Positions 11,901 through 24,599 of a stretch of 64,000 nt of DNA are shown piece by piece. The DNA is from Acheta domesticus. Lineage: Eukaryota > Arthropoda > Insecta > Orthoptera > Gryllidae. How positions within the stretch are numbered: position 1 is the first letter of the stretch; every line of letters starts with the position of its first letter. The stretch is from positions 130,564,971-130,628,970 of the forward strand of contig JAHLJT010004567.1 in NCBI GenBank assembly GCA_031308135.1, written 5' to 3'. A program made the position numbers and the translations under genes. Under the pieces are notes generated by a model that was not told where the DNA came from, did not search any database, and saw only the letters and a list, made by a program, of their open reading frames with translations.

Positions 11901-14390
11901 GATATATACATTCAAGACAACTATATACGAGCATATTCATATAATTCCCTCTGACTAAGATAAATATATTGCCCAACACCCTACCTCTGGTCCCACTGGG
12001 AGGTGTGGTAATTACACGATCGTGATTTATTTGATGTATTTTTCATGTCGTTAATACGTACGTTTTTTAAATATTTTCGTATTTTTGAATACAAGTTCTT
12101 CAAGAAATTTCCCATGAAGTTCCCCGAAAATTCAAATGTTTTCTGTGAAAATGAGCTCAAGTGAGCGTATTGAGACACGCTCAAACGACATTTTCGCGAA
12201 AACGGTCTCAAATTTTTCAATGTAAAATAGCATGAAGAATAAGGTTTTACTCTTCCATAATATTCCTCAAGTCAATTGTACCATTAGGGTACAAAAAAAA
12301 TTGAGAAAATGTAAAATATAATTTAGATGCCGATAGATTACAGCTGGGAAGAAGGCAGAGCAAAACCAGGAAGCTAGCTCAGACTGAAGACATACGGAAG
12401 CTAACTAGTACGGGAATATCTGCGTCATTCTGTAGCACTACTAGTTTGATATTCTTGGTACGTAAATAATTGTTGTATTTAAATACTTTACTATGTTAAA
12501 TGTAAACATACTATACTATGTTATTGGAGTATGAAGACTGTTTTTGGTAAAATTTTTAATTAATTGCAGTGTTACGGGAGCGTATTTTCTTTATTGTCCT
12601 TAAACAGTCAATATACTATTGGAAAACATTATTGGAAAATATTTGTGTAATTTGTTTCAGTAGCGTTTTCGTGCTGTCTACCACTAGTAATTTATTAAAT
12701 GCCCTTGCGATATTACAACGCCACGCCCTTTCTGTCAGTTCTCGACGGTCGGTGACCACGGGGAGGGAAGTAAGGAAGTAGCAGGCAGTAGCAGCCAAGA
12801 CAGGCTGGCGGCTGGCAGTTCAGGGGCGTTTGGTTCTAGGTCGCCCAGGAACCCCGTACAGCATTAATTCCCCCCTTGGTCAAGTCCAAAGGTAACCGTT
12901 GAGAGGGCGCTGCCCAACTTTACTTCCCTTTCAACGAGCGGCCAGCGACAGGCGACTTTTCTTTAAACTTTCCCCTCTCCAGTATCGCTAGAGAGGCCGG
13001 AATTTATTCATTATTCGAGATACAAGTTTGTATTGCATCCGATTAGGCTTTCGAAACTTAGATGGTATTTTTAAGAAAGGCCCTCATCTAAACTTCCTTA
13101 TTCTATTTAAAACTAAACTAGCGTGCCGGTGCGAGAACTCTCGCATGCTATACCCCACCCTCTTCCTTATTTTTGCATTACCATATAAAGCCTGTAATAT
13201 ATACTTTTCTTCAAGACCCTCTTATCCTCCGTCACTTGTTCTAAATGTCACCTTGCAATTGATAACAATATAGTACTCCCTTGTCAATACAAACTATTCT
13301 TATTTTACTTTATTATCGAGCAAAGAGGTACACCCGTGTAATTCAATCGCATAGAATATCAAGTAATTAGTAATTTCACATACAGTTGCAGATTCTACAG
13401 GCTGTGAACAGGTGGGGTAGAATCGAAACGCGTCGAGGCAGCAAAAACGTGATAGAATGGTCAAGAACATCTCATCTGTAAATTACGGTGTGAGGAGGTA
13501 ATCATTTCTTTGAGGATTTTGGCCTCAACATTTTAGTTTTGAAGGCCCTACAATGCTTCGTTTAAGAGTTATTTAATGATATAGATTCAAAAATCCGGAC
13601 GTGCCTCGCGGGTTGCATTTTGCATGAATATTTAGATGCGTTTTTTTTAAAACAAATCCTCCTTATTTTTAAAATCAAAGTGCAATTCGCCACGTCTCAG
13701 TGAAATTCTCTTTCTTTAGAGATCTCATTTATAAAGACTGGTTGCGTGTGAGAGCCGAAAAGGGAAGGTATACTACTGAAATAATATAGGAGATGATTAC
13801 AAATGCGGCTTTGGGCTCTTATTAGTTACAAGGACGGTCATGTATTCGGCGGGCCAGTCCATGACCGCATTCGCGGGGGCGGCTTCGACGGAGATGTGAG
13901 GCGGGCGTAAGGGCCCGAGCGGGGCATCTGGATGCGATATGCATACCAACGCTGAGCCGGGCGGGCGGGCGTTTGTCCTTCACCACAATGGCATGGATGG
14001 GAAATCACGCTCACATGCAACCGGCAACTCACATTACTCCGCAACTATTTTTACCGTCGCGCATAGCTCGGAAACTATGCGTCCTTAAAACAAGATTTTT
14101 GTGTTCCTTCAGGAACACGTTATGCTTTTTATGTCGTAATCTACAAAATGAGACATTTTTGGACCTTATTACATTTTTGGAAGATTCCCTCACTATCACG
14201 CTGTCGATCGGATTGCCTGAAACGCTGGAAGTTGGATTCCCCAGTGAAGCTATTTTCACTTTTAAAACAACGATGTAAAAAGTAATATTATTTGGAGACT
14301 GGAATTTCTTTTGAAAAACATTTGTGCTATTCTATTACTTTTTTGGAGTTGCCGCTCTTGGAGCCACTTCCATTTTAATTTCCAGAATGC
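8954..14390. other. Intronic AT-rich DNA, no gene recognised
   Basis: Within the 13.2-kb intron. There are small oddities only: two and a third copies of an 18-bp unit (GGTGTCTCAATTTGTCYC) at 10968-11015, a GC-richer patch at 12700-12960, and another at 13840-13990. Short open frames such as 11496-11708 have no recognisable motif. Confidence 0.5.
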
Positions 14391-14394
14391 GTAA

Positions 14395-14645
14395 ACATGC
14401 AATGTACGTGTGGGTGGCATGTGGGGGAACATGTAGGGATACAAGAGAGGGAATGCAGAGGGAACGTTTGAGAGAATATGTAATTGGGAATGCGATGAAC
14501 GTATGAGGAAACAAGTAGATCATACGAGGAAACATGCGAAGGAACTCGTGGAACAGATGAGGGGGAACATGAGGAACTTGAGAGGAAGAGACTGGGCAAC
14601 ATGAGAGCGCGTGCTGGGAATATGAGGAGACATGCAAGGAGTGAG
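14395..14645. repeat. Degenerate purine-rich repeat (GAGGAAACATG-like)
   Basis: Many loosely spaced variants of GAGGGAACATG / GAGGAAACATG. No single clean period; probably an old minisatellite. Confidence 0.5.
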
Positions 14646-14708
14646 TGGAGTCTGAGTTGTTTCTTAAGCAGAATTTTACAAATGAAACCCTTTTGAACCT
14701 TTTTTTTT

Positions 14709-14820
14709 CAATTTTTTGAAATTTAGCTCTTTTTTGGGTACTCCTACTCCGTAGCAAGCTTGTTTTCAATTTTTTGGAGATTTAGCTCTTTTTGGGTACC
14801 CCTACTCCGTAGCAAGCTTG
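14709..14820. repeat. 54-bp direct duplication (dispersed repeat piece)
   Basis: Two near-identical 54-bp copies (14709-14762 and 14767-14820), each ending ACTCCGTAGCAAGCTTG. A diverged relative of the second copy and its flank occurs at 35255-35395, so this is part of a dispersed repeat family. Confidence 0.75.
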
Positions 14821-15227
14821 GGTGGTCAGAAACGAGAAGAAACTCTGTATTTATGTAAAATGAAATTGACGCGTCAGTAAGTTCGTTATGACTAGGGGAC
14901 GGATTTTGATGACCTGAAACGTCGTCAAATATTATCAAGAAAATACTCTTAAAATATTTTTAAAATTCCCTCTAAATAATGAAAAATGAAAATATGTGAT
15001 CAAAACCAGTTCAGAAGAACAACTAAAACTGTTAGAAACGTTTCTGATGAAATCGCGGCTCCTTCGTTTAGTTCAAATGACTTACGCTTGCAAGCTTTTG
15101 GTTTGGACTGTTCTTTACCAGGAAATCTCCATCTGTAGATATCGCACAATCATCTGAACTGACAACAGCGCTTATAGGCGTAACAGGAAGCTTACATTAC
15201 ATACAAGGGCTGACATTACTATTTCTG

Positions 15228-15533
15228 GGGACCTATTCTTAAGACCGCTCGACATATCAAATATTCGTGATGTCTTGAACGGCTACATCTATAAGGCTAC
15301 GAGAAAACCATATCAACAATGTATCTGTACGCACTATGCACATAGAAGCACAATATTTGTGGTTATGTTACCCTTCGCGATGCATTTCACGCGCTGACAT
15401 GCCACTCGCAGTATCTCGAAAGAATATCTCGAACGGTCGTGGCGAGGCGCTTAGCAATACGATTCTTTAATTTTCGTTCGGGATGACGTCAATCTCGAGC
15501 GTTCGAGAATGACTCTCTTTAAGAATAGGCCCC
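15228..15533. mobile_element. Harbinger-like MITE with CTG target duplication
   Basis: A 306-bp segment with inverted ends GGGACCTATTCTTAA and TTAAGAATAGGCCCC, flanked by the trinucleotide CTG on both sides. PIF/Harbinger elements make 3-bp duplications of TWA or CWG type and often have G-rich termini, so the class is a reasonable inference. It has no coding sequence. Confidence 0.5.
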
Positions 15534-15847
15534 CTGAGTGAAGAAATCAAATAGGCAACTCAAGAATTCTGTGGAGAATTTCTTGTATCTCGTAAATATT
15601 ATTTGAAGTACAATTAACCCTCCAACGGCCAAGGTAATTTTGTGCGTATAGCCCATTGTTGTCGCGTTCGAGCTCGCGTAGGAGCCGTTGGAGCCCTCCA
15701 GCAGCATGTTTTTGCAATATTTAGTGCTATAGCTCCACCAAGCGAAGAATGAAGGAGGTTATTGCGGCGTATCGTGGAACTAACAGTGTAAACACTGGTC
15801 TATACAGTCAGTTTCGCTAACAAAAGTCGCGGGGAGCATGAAGCGAG

Positions 15848-16108
15848 TTGTTTATCGGTGTAGCTTTGGGAAACATGGCTTCTCGTCGAGATGTGACACT
15901 TCGCGGGCAGGCAAGACGTCTTACATATAATGTTATTAAATTTTGTAATAGTGAAAAAGACAGACCTAAAATACCTCCAAGAAGCGCAATCAAACGTGCA
16001 GCAGCAGCAAGCGTAAAGTTATGTGAAGCTGTGAGAGAGACATGGGTTTTTGATAACGTCGCCGAAACGATCAAAAGTGACACCAAAAAGAAAAATTGTT
16101 ATGAATGA
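15848..16108 (+). pseudogene. Short frame resembling a transposase N-terminal helix-turn-helix
   Basis: An 86-residue frame. From the second methionine it reads MASRRDVTLRGQARRLTYNV and then IKRAAAASVKLCEAVRETW. The pattern YNVxKF, a gap, then AxAxxVKLxxxxVxxxW resembles short DNA-binding heads seen in insect DNA-transposon proteins. No catalytic domain follows. It may be a remnant or a chance frame. It lies in the intron on the strand opposite to the receptor gene. Confidence 0.3.
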
Positions 16109-16867
16109 AATGTTATTGTTGAATTCAAACATATTGTATTCTTCTTCATTCATCTTTTTTTATACTTTATGCCACTGATGAGGTACGCAATAAAGCAAAA
16201 TAACATTAAATTTACTGTCCTAAGTATTTAAAATATTCTTCATTACGGTGGTAGTTGCTTTTTACATCATAAGAATTTGATTTGGTATATATTCTGAGAA
16301 ACTACTTAATTAAATTAAATTAAATTAAATGATTAACAAGTATATGAATGTTACAGTACAAATTTTCTGCTCATCAAAGGAATTCGATCAAAATTGAATG
16401 ATTCTGCAGAGAAAAATAAAATTTTATTTCTTCCAATACGAGGTGCAGACATGTTCAAATACAGTTAAAATATTAATTGGGAATATATCAGATTTGTAAC
16501 GAAATAAATCACCCTTTTCCCGATATAGTTCGGCAGGGTTCCATTTTAAATTTGATTTGAGTGTCGTTATATCTCCGCCTCTGTCGTTTCGGCTGTAAAC
16601 ACAGCAAGTGGCGCGCTCCTGTAAACATCATTCTCAACTTGGTCGAGTTATTTTTTAATTGTTGCGTTGCTAAATATTTACTACAAGAGCGCTCCAATGC
16701 GCCAACCGTTGGTTATAGGAGCATTTATTTTCTCCAAGAAGCAAAACCGTTAGAACTGAGCTGCTATGTGCCCCGTCAACGTCGATGCGGACCAACCCCC
16801 GTTTGCTTTACATCGGGAAGTGGAAAGAAAAATAGCATTTCATTGAAGTCCGTCCCCTGGTTATGAC

Positions 16868-17129
16868 CAGTGGCGTATCCATGGGAGGGGCATGGGGCCA
16901 TTGCCTCCCCCCAGAAAGTGTAGAGTTTTCGTTTGTTACCTTACTTTATTTGGTAAATTAATTAAAATATTTATTTATGTTAACATTTTGGAATTATTTA
17001 AACAATAATATTGTCTAATATCGTATGTACACTAGAAAAAACAATACACAATAATAAATATATTTATTATTTAACAAAAATATGGGATGCCCCCTCCCCC
17101 CCAAAAAAGATTTGTTGGATCCACCCTTA
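16868..17129. mobile_element. hAT-like MITE
   Basis: Starts CAGTGGCGTATCC and ends GGATCCACCCTTA, so the ends are imperfectly inverted. Flanks GTTATGAC and CGTATGAC match at six of eight bases. The CAGTGGCG start and 8-bp duplication are hAT features. No coding sequence. Confidence 0.6.
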
Positions 17130-17550
17130 CGTATGACGGACATATTATGTTTAAAAATACAGTTCAGGGTTGGTCTTCCAAAGTTGGGATGAAGCATTAG
17201 GCATTTTTCACTTTAAAACAATGATTTACAAAAAAGCAACTAGTTGAAATCCTGCTATTACATCGCACAAAAGGAAGGACTGTTGTAGTGGAATAAATCA
17301 GGAAATCCTGCTATCCACCTTAATTTAAAAAAAGTAATGCTTCAAATGTCATTATAGTCATCAACATTTTTTGTGAAGACACAGGTGTTTCAAATGATTA
17401 CATCACATTGAGTTTCGAATACACTCTCACCAATCTTTGCAATTAAAAACATTCGATCTCCGAATTTAAAAATCTTGTCATATTTAGTTCGATAAATCAA
17501 TAGACCGATTTCAACTCCAAAACCCAAACGACGACATAGTAAACGAATGA

Positions 17551-18870
17551 ATGAATGGGAGGCGGAATGGGAGGCGGAATGGGAGGGGGAATGGGAGGCG
17601 GAATAGGAGGCGGAATGGGAGACGGAATGGGAGGCGGAATGGAGGCGGAATGGGAGGCGGAATGGGAGGCGGAATGGGAGGCGGAATGGGAGGCGGAATG
17701 GGAGGCGGAATGGGAGGCGGAATGGGAGGCGGAATGGGAGGCGGAATGGGAGGCGGAATGGGAGGCGGAATGGGAGGCGGAATGGGAGGCGGAATGGGAG
17801 GCGGAATGGGAGGCGGAATCGGAGGCGGAATCGGAGGCGGAATCGGAGGCGGAATCGGAGGCGGAATGGGAGGCGGAATGGGAGGCGGAATGGGAGGCGG
17901 AATGGGAGGCGGAATGGGAGGCGGAATGGGAGGCGGAATGGGAGGCGGAATGGGAGGCGGAATGGGAGGCGGAATGGGAGGCGGAATGGGAGGCGGAATG
18001 GGAGGCGGAATGGGAGGCGGAATGGGAGGCGGAATCGGGAGGCGGAATCGGAGGCGGAATCGGAGGCGGAATCGGAGGCGGAATCGGAGGCGGAATGGGA
18101 GGCGGAATGGGAGGCGGAATGGGAGGCGGAATGGGAGGCGGAATGGGAGGCGGAATGGGAGGCGGAATGGGAGGCGGAATGGGAGGCGGAATGGGAGGCG
18201 GAATGGGAGGCGGAATGGGAGGCGGAATGGGAGGCGGAATGGGAGGCGGAATCGGGAGGCGGAATCGGAGGCGGAATCGGAGGCGGAATGGGAGGCGGAA
18301 TGGGAGGCGGAATGGGAGGCGGAATGGGAGGCGGAATGGGAGGCGGAATGGGAGGCGGAATGGGAGGCGGAATGGGAGGCGGAATGGGAGGCGGAATGGG
18401 AGGCGGAATGGGAGGCGGAATGGGAGGCGGAATGGGAGGCGGAATGGGAGGCGGAATGGGAGGCGGAATGGGAGGCGGAATGGGAGGCGGAATGGGAGGC
18501 GGAATGGGAGGCGGAATGGGAGGCGGAATGGGAGGCGGAATGGGAGGCGGAATGGGAGGCGGAATGGGAGGCGGAATGGGAGGCGGAATCGGAGGCGGAA
18601 TGGGAGGCGGAATCGGAGGCGGAATGGGAGGCGGAATGGGAGGCGGAATGGGAGGCGGAATCGGAGGCGGAATCGGAGGCGGAATCGGGAGGCGGAATCG
18701 GAGGCGGAATCGGAGGCGGAATCGGGAGGCGGAATGGGAGGCGGAATGGGAGTCGGAATCGGAGACGGAATCGGAGGCGGAATCGGAGGCGGAATCGGAG
18801 GCGGAATCGCAGGCGGAATCGGAGGCGGAATCGGAGGCGGAATCGGAGGCGGTGGTGGAGGCGGAGGCGC
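17551..18870. repeat. 12-bp minisatellite, about 110 units
   Basis: The unit is AATGGGAGGCGG, with an AATCGGAGGCGG variant and rare 13-bp AATCGGGAGGCGG units. Because 12 is a multiple of three, long frames stay open in several frames on both strands, giving spurious proteins of 440-480 residues (GGGM, EAEW, GRRN or HSAS repeats). None has a plausible start, splice context or unique domain. One strand is very G-rich. Confidence 0.96.
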
Positions 18871-19038
18871 TTGCGGGGTGAAATGATATACAATATTATT
18901 AGTAAAGCATTTTATTACAGGGCAATGCTGATCATTATTAATCAATGTGATTTAGCGCACCCTGCGACCAAACTCCTTCTCTAATGTAATCTATTAATAA
19001 TACATTTAATCTAACAAGAGCGCGAGAGAGCAGCTCAC

Positions 19039-19290
19039 CAGTGCGAGGCGTTGAGGGCGGCGGGCGTGGGGGGCAGGGCGAGCGCCAGGGCGCGGGCCGG
19101 GCCGCGCGCGGCGGCGCGCGTGAACTGGCGCGTGGCGGCCAGGTAGTCCCTGCCCAGCGAGTCGTGGTACACGAACTGCGCGAAGGCCGACGGCGGCAGG
19201 TGGCCCGCGCTGAAGTAGCCCAGGCCGTACACGGACGCCGCGCTCAGGTGCTCCACTGCGCTCAGGATGCTCTTGTACGCCACCAGCAGC
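19039..19290 (-). CDS. Exon 4 seen of NIT-domain receptor (second half of NIT)
   Basis: A 252-nt exon with acceptor GTGCGGCAG ending at 19291 and a strong donor GTGAGC from 19038. It takes two bases from the exon at 46850-46999 to make an arginine codon and leaves TG for the exon at 5722-5850. The product starts LLVAYKSILSAVEHLSA and goes on GYFSAGHLPPSAFAQFV, YHDSLGRDYLAATRQF. This matches the NIT pattern of a helix with LLxYxxLLxxxE, a G-L-xx-F/Y turn and a YLxxAxxF helix. The end (AARGPARALALALPPTPAAL) is low-complexity and alanine-rich. Third codon bases are almost all G or C, unlike the surrounding intron. Predicted to lie outside the cell. Confidence 0.8.
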
Positions 19291-19299
19291 CTGCCGCAC

Positions 19300-20230
19300 G
19301 CGCCGCGCACATTACCACCTCCCATTGGGTCTCCCAGCCACGCCTCTCTGTGGGGCAAACGACGGCCCGGCGGCCATCATGCACCTGCACGCTGCACCAC
19401 ACAAACGCTCCTTTGCTACGCAAACAACACACAATAAGGCCATTCGGGCGGTTAACGAACATCATTTACTATACCTAGGGATGGTTTGATCAGCAAGGGA
19501 CTATAGAAAGGGGACGTTAGAAGTAACGTCTCTGTTAAGATATGTTCCGTTTCATGTTTCCCCGGTCCCGGATTATTAATCCTCTTAACTTTCATAGGTG
19601 CTTGTCATGCTTATATACTCGTACATAAAAGGCCATAGAATTAACACTGTGGAGAGCATATGTTTAATCTCTGAAAAATCGTATGAGATGGTAGAAAAAT
19701 ATAACTTTGATGCATGAAGGTGAGGGTTTGTTGATTTATTTGAATCAGGTTTCTTCTAACTTCGAATTTATATAAATTTAAAAAGTAAAACACAACAATA
19801 ATTTAAAAAATATACTTCATTTGATGTTAAATAAAATTTGTATTAGTTTGTGTAAATTCACCCACCTGAACTCTGTTCTACTTTGCTCTGAGCCATTGCG
19901 AAGACATTTAAAACAAAATGACACTGTTTTTCCTAGTTATGAAGTGAAGCGTGCTTATTCTCCATTTTCCTCGTATGTTCTGATTTCAGTCAAGACACTG
20001 TCTAATCAGGCGTTGACTGCTGCTAACGGATCTGAGTTCGCCCTTTAACATTAACGAAAGATTATTGAGCGTTTTAATGAAACCTAACTTCTCTCAATTT
20101 GACTTTAACAACTTTTAATATCTCATACTGTGTCAATAAGTGATAGTGAAATCAGAAATTAGGATAACTCATGTAGACGGTTCAAGACCATTTTTAAGGT
20201 TGTTCCGTTAGTAGTTTTTCTCGTGTCATC
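19300..20230. other. No gene seen
   Basis: Start of the 27.6-kb intron seen from its 3' side. AT-rich, with no repeat ends or frames that I recognise. The plus-strand frame at 19041-19478 is an antisense shadow of the exon. Confidence 0.5.
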
Positions 20231-20235
20231 GGACC

Positions 20236-20462
20236 GGCGGAAGTGGCTCATGGAAACAACTGATGTCATTGGAGTGCCTGGGACAGGGACGTCCTAGGGT
20301 TGAAGTCCCCAGGAGGCAGGATTTTCGACACTAGCTATCAAGCTAAGTCCAATTCAGCCGTTGTCTGGAGGAGAATTCTAGCTGTCGGCTGCTATCATCG
20401 GCAATTTTCCGTGATTTCTCCGAACAACATCCGGCGAATGCCGAGGACCCTAACAAACGAAT
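20236..20462 (+). mobile_element. tRNA-derived SINE, family A, plus copy
   Basis: Contains an A-box-like GTGGCTCATGG and a B-box-like GGGTTGAAGTCCCC, then a body reading GGCAGGATTTTCGACACTAG. A clearly related copy lies on the other strand at 31965-32190, over the same length. The two share the tRNA-like head and the body up to ACCCTAACAAAC. Confidence 0.75.
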
Positions 20463-23270
20463 CACGGATCACGCGCTCTCCCAGCTCATCCTTTCTGTTC
20501 TCACCCCTTACGCACACTCAATTACAAGTACTCCACTACCACACATGTGGAGAGACCAGACGGGAACGTAGAGTTTGTCTCAGCTAGGTGATGGCGGATC
20601 CCTAATGGGCCTATGCCTTGATGATGAGGGATATTTAGACGGTGAAAATCCCGCAAGCCGACGTGTGGGTCCAATGTCAGGGTCCGGCGCCGTGTCTCGC
20701 CATCTACCGGGAAAAGAACACCCACGTCCCATGATAAAAACCTACACTACAATTACGGACTAATGACCATAGCAGTTGACGCGCCCGGAAACGCGAAATA
20801 ATAAATAAATCAATCGCGTCATTTGCAGTGTCCTGTTTTCTGTATCAACAGCAGTCGTAAGTTTTTGTGTAGGTTGATCCACATGCGAGAAGGGAACTTG
20901 TGACGGTGACGGCGGCCCTGAAATGGGAGTTGCAGAGGGTAAAATCCCGCAATAAATTATCTATGACGAAGGTTGCTACTCCAATCTTTCATTAAGAAAT
21001 ACTCGGTATCCTATATGTATTTATGGGAATTTTATAGACACGATATGGAGATATAAAACGGAAAATATATTTATTTTATTACCTTTACCTTATTACTTTA
21101 TTACCTTTAGAGAGGATGAGTGTTTGTTTTTGCAATTTCCAATTTCATCGCAACCTGAATGTCACCGGAACTTCGTGCGCGTTTCCAAGACTCCAAGCGC
21201 TGTTGTAGGCTCGGGAAGTCATTAACGTCGTTTGGGATAAGCCAGTGCAATGCGGACGGCTGGAGGGGAATTCTGACAGTCTAAAATTGCGCCCAATCGC
21301 GATACTTGACTGAAATGCACCCCAAATCCGCCAATTCAGTATTTACATTCTTCGTTGTTTTTATCCGAAAAATGTAGATTTTTTTCTTCGTCAATACTTA
21401 GAAATAACAGCGCTTTGGCTGATTTTAAGCATGCTCTATTGACTTTATAGACGAAGTGATATAAAAAAGAAAAGAAATTGCTGTGCAGTAACAAAGCGTT
21501 TCTCAGCAAAGATGCGTATGTAATTATAAACCTATGGAAATAAGGAAAATGTGTGTTTTTTGCGTGAATAGACTCACTTCTGTATAATATAAATGATACA
21601 AGCATGTATAAATAGGGTAGCAAATTTATCTCACTTTTCTTGTTTTTACTTCCTCGTATTTCTAGAACAGAAAAAGTCCTACTACAGGAAAAATTGCCAA
21701 CTTTTTTTACAGAAGAAAACGGTTTGTGGATCCTTGACCCCCCCCAATCTTTTTGCTCATATTCGTGGTATATTATGTTCTAGTAAACGTAGTGTAGTAA
21801 AAATCCACATTTCAAAGTCACTGAAATCGAAATAGTATTTTTTTGAAATACGTACTGTTCCTCCGCCCGTCTGTGGATAGCACTAACGAGTAATTGTTCA
21901 CATACTTTTCTTCAACGTGGATACTCCCTGATCGGTTTGATCACACTCGAGGCCCTGCCAATTTGAAACGAGTATTTTAAGTTGGAGGTACTGATACGAA
22001 ACCTGAGGGACATTTTCAAAATGGTCTCAAAATTGGGCTCTAAATATTTCTTTTACTGAATAGAGCAAAGTATTCTTATAAAAATGGTGTATGCCCGATT
22101 TTCAGTAAAACTTGTCGTCAACTTACGCAACTTGTCTTCGTGATTGAGAATAGCGTAATGCAAGGTTTAAAGAAGCGTTTCAATTTGCAATATGTAATAG
22201 TATTGTAACAGATCTAGCAAGACATTTCTCAAACCTCTTCAACAGTTTATTAATGTCTGATATAAAAGCAAATAACTGTAGCGATATTTGCAATACTTAT
22301 CAAATTGCGGACTTCAATGTTACATCTCAGTGTGATGTAACTGTGATAATCGTGTATTTGAACGAATGCAAATATATCCCATTATCACTGCTACCAGTTG
22401 CACTGCCCAATTTAATTATGTTTCTCTTTAAATTATCATTAGGATATAAAATCTTATTAAGGTGTTCATTGTCTGAATTAGAAATTGGACACAATAATTC
22501 ATTGTGATGTAATTTTCATATTAAAGAATTAACCTCTCTAGCCCAATATACTCCGGCTATATTTCGTGCACGCGGATGTATGTCATAATGCCAAGATTCG
22601 AACCAACGTAGCACCACCGTAGAAATTAAGCAAAACTGCTCGCTTTTAAAAACTAGTGGCGCTACAAAAGCACATACTTTCCCGCGTTATTGGAAACAGC
22701 TACGTAGTGTTGAAATGTTTAACTTTCTACGCTACTAACATCTTAGTTATTATTTGAAAACGTCCAATTCAACCAAGAAGCGTACAACTCACTGTTTCCA
22801 TCGCACTGTTGTCAAGACTATGTGATTTCTACAACTGCATAAAAATATAATACATCAGTTTCGTAATGTATTTGAAAAAGAAGCCTGATACCCCCAGACA
22901 ATATAGAAATGCATTTCATAGGGCCATGATTAGAGAAGAGTATTCTAAAACCATGAAAAAATACTCCACTCATTGCAAATAGTACATTTGGGGCGACAAC
23001 TACATATTTTCATGCAGATATCAACATAAATTTGACAATTAAAACTCCTTTTCATGCAGTTATATCAAGTCACAACAATGACCCGTAATTAACAGAAATT
23101 TGCGAGTGCGAAATGGAATTCCATTGTTGCATTATCTGCATTGTCGCTATTATCTGAGAGCGAGCATTTTTTTATTTCAAATAAATAATTTCTAAAAGAC
23201 TAATGTGTAAATGTATTATAAAAGGTCGAATGTAAGAAACAAAGAAATAATATACAAAACTGCAAATTTC
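20463..23270. other. No gene recognised
   Basis: Mixed intronic DNA. Short frames occur (for example 22253-22507) but without motifs, codon bias or splice context that would support a gene. Confidence 0.5.
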
Positions 23271-23274
23271 AATT

Positions 23275-24470
23275 TACGTTGGCTATTATGTTTGTCATGA
23301 AATTTTTGAAAAACTACTCAGTACTATTTTCAAAAAAATTAAGCGTGTCCTTATTTAAAGATGGAGTTTTGATAAATACATTTTATTGAGAAAAAATTGT
23401 ATTTTCACAATTGTCGTTGTAAGAAGACGCCTAAAACGAAGCGCAGTGAATTCCGAGCGGGCTATTATGTTTGTCACGAAATTATAGAAAACCTACTCAT
23501 ATTTTCAAATAATTCAACTTGACCTTGTTTGAAGCCCTGTTTTTGATGATCACGTTTCATTAAGAGAAAACAATTGCATCTACACAATTGTAGTTGTAGG
23601 AAGAGACCGACATTTTTTAAATTTTTTAAAAGTTTTGCAAAATTAGGCATTTCAACGAACATGAGACCTGGACCATTCTCTTAAGCTTCTTTTATGCTAA
23701 GTTCCCATTATAATACAAAAGTGCGGTTTTTAAGAAAAAACACTTCAAAGAAAATAAAAAATTGCCTATGTTTGACACAAAATTTCGAAAAAAAATACTC
23801 GTGTCTTTTTTAAAAATTGAACAAGACCTTATTTGAAGATATGTTTTTTATATACACATTTCATTAAGACAAAAAATGTATCTTCATAATTGTAGTTGTA
23901 GGAAGACGCCTAAAAAATTTGAACTTTCTCAATTTTAAAAAAATCAGAATTTTCAATCGACATGAGACCTGCGTCATTCTCTTGAATGACTTTCAGACTA
24001 TCCAAAAACAAAATTTTGTCAAAAATGTTAGCGCCATATTTTTGAAAATTTTTAAAATGTTCCAGGGGCTTCATGTTAAATACTCCTCAAAATTAAATTA
24101 TCGGTTTCAAATTCAAGAGGTCATGAGATCAGTCAGATCAATCGGAGCGTATCAGTTTTGGAGAAAATAGGCTGAACGGTTTAGTCGCTAGCATTGTTCA
24201 TAGACAGACAGACGAACGGACAGTCGTTTTCTTTGAATTGTTTTTCGGTATCAAGGACCCCACAGAACAGGGATTCTGTGTGCAACACGTGTTAGGGGAT
24301 TTTTTCTTAATTTAGAAACTAGATTTATCCACCTTTTCGTTACCAGGGCCCTGTAATAAGAATTTTTCTGCCGAAAATCCTCCGTTTTTTGTGCAACATT
24401 ACATAAGTTTCCCTATACTACATATATATTCCGTATATACGTACGTATACGGGCAAATAAAATTGTAATG
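23275..24470 (+). repeat. Repeat family U, copy 1, with three internal monomers
   Basis: Three imperfect monomers start at about 23280, 23460 and 23762. Each begins TATGTTTGTCA/TATGTTTGACA, has a TTATTTGAAGAT-like middle and ends GTTGTAGGAAGACGCC. They are followed by a GACAGACAGACGAACGGACAG-like box at about 24203 and by TTTTTCGGTATCAAGGACCC at about 24241, then TCTGCCGAAAATCC. The same blocks recur in the same order elsewhere in the window. I cannot assign the family to a known class. Confidence 0.75.
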
Positions 24471-24599
24471 GCCTTTTTAAATATATAATTTTTAAGATCC
24501 GATTTCTTTTAAGACCAAAATCTCTATTTTCACAATTTTAATTTTTTTGCAATTCTCAAAAATAGAGGGAGTTCTCAGAAAATGTGACGAGCACCAAAT

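Noticed and set aside
13838..14044. GC-rich minus-strand frame between exons 4 and 5
   Set aside because: Exons 4 and 5 already join in phase to complete a tryptophan codon, and this piece has no clear splice sites or motif.
17497..18984. Open frames of 440-480 residues on both strands
   Set aside because: They are made wholly by the 12-bp minisatellite, whose unit is a multiple of three, and have no unique domain.
19041..19478. Plus-strand 145-residue frame
   Set aside because: Antisense shadow of the GC-rich receptor exon at 19039-19290.
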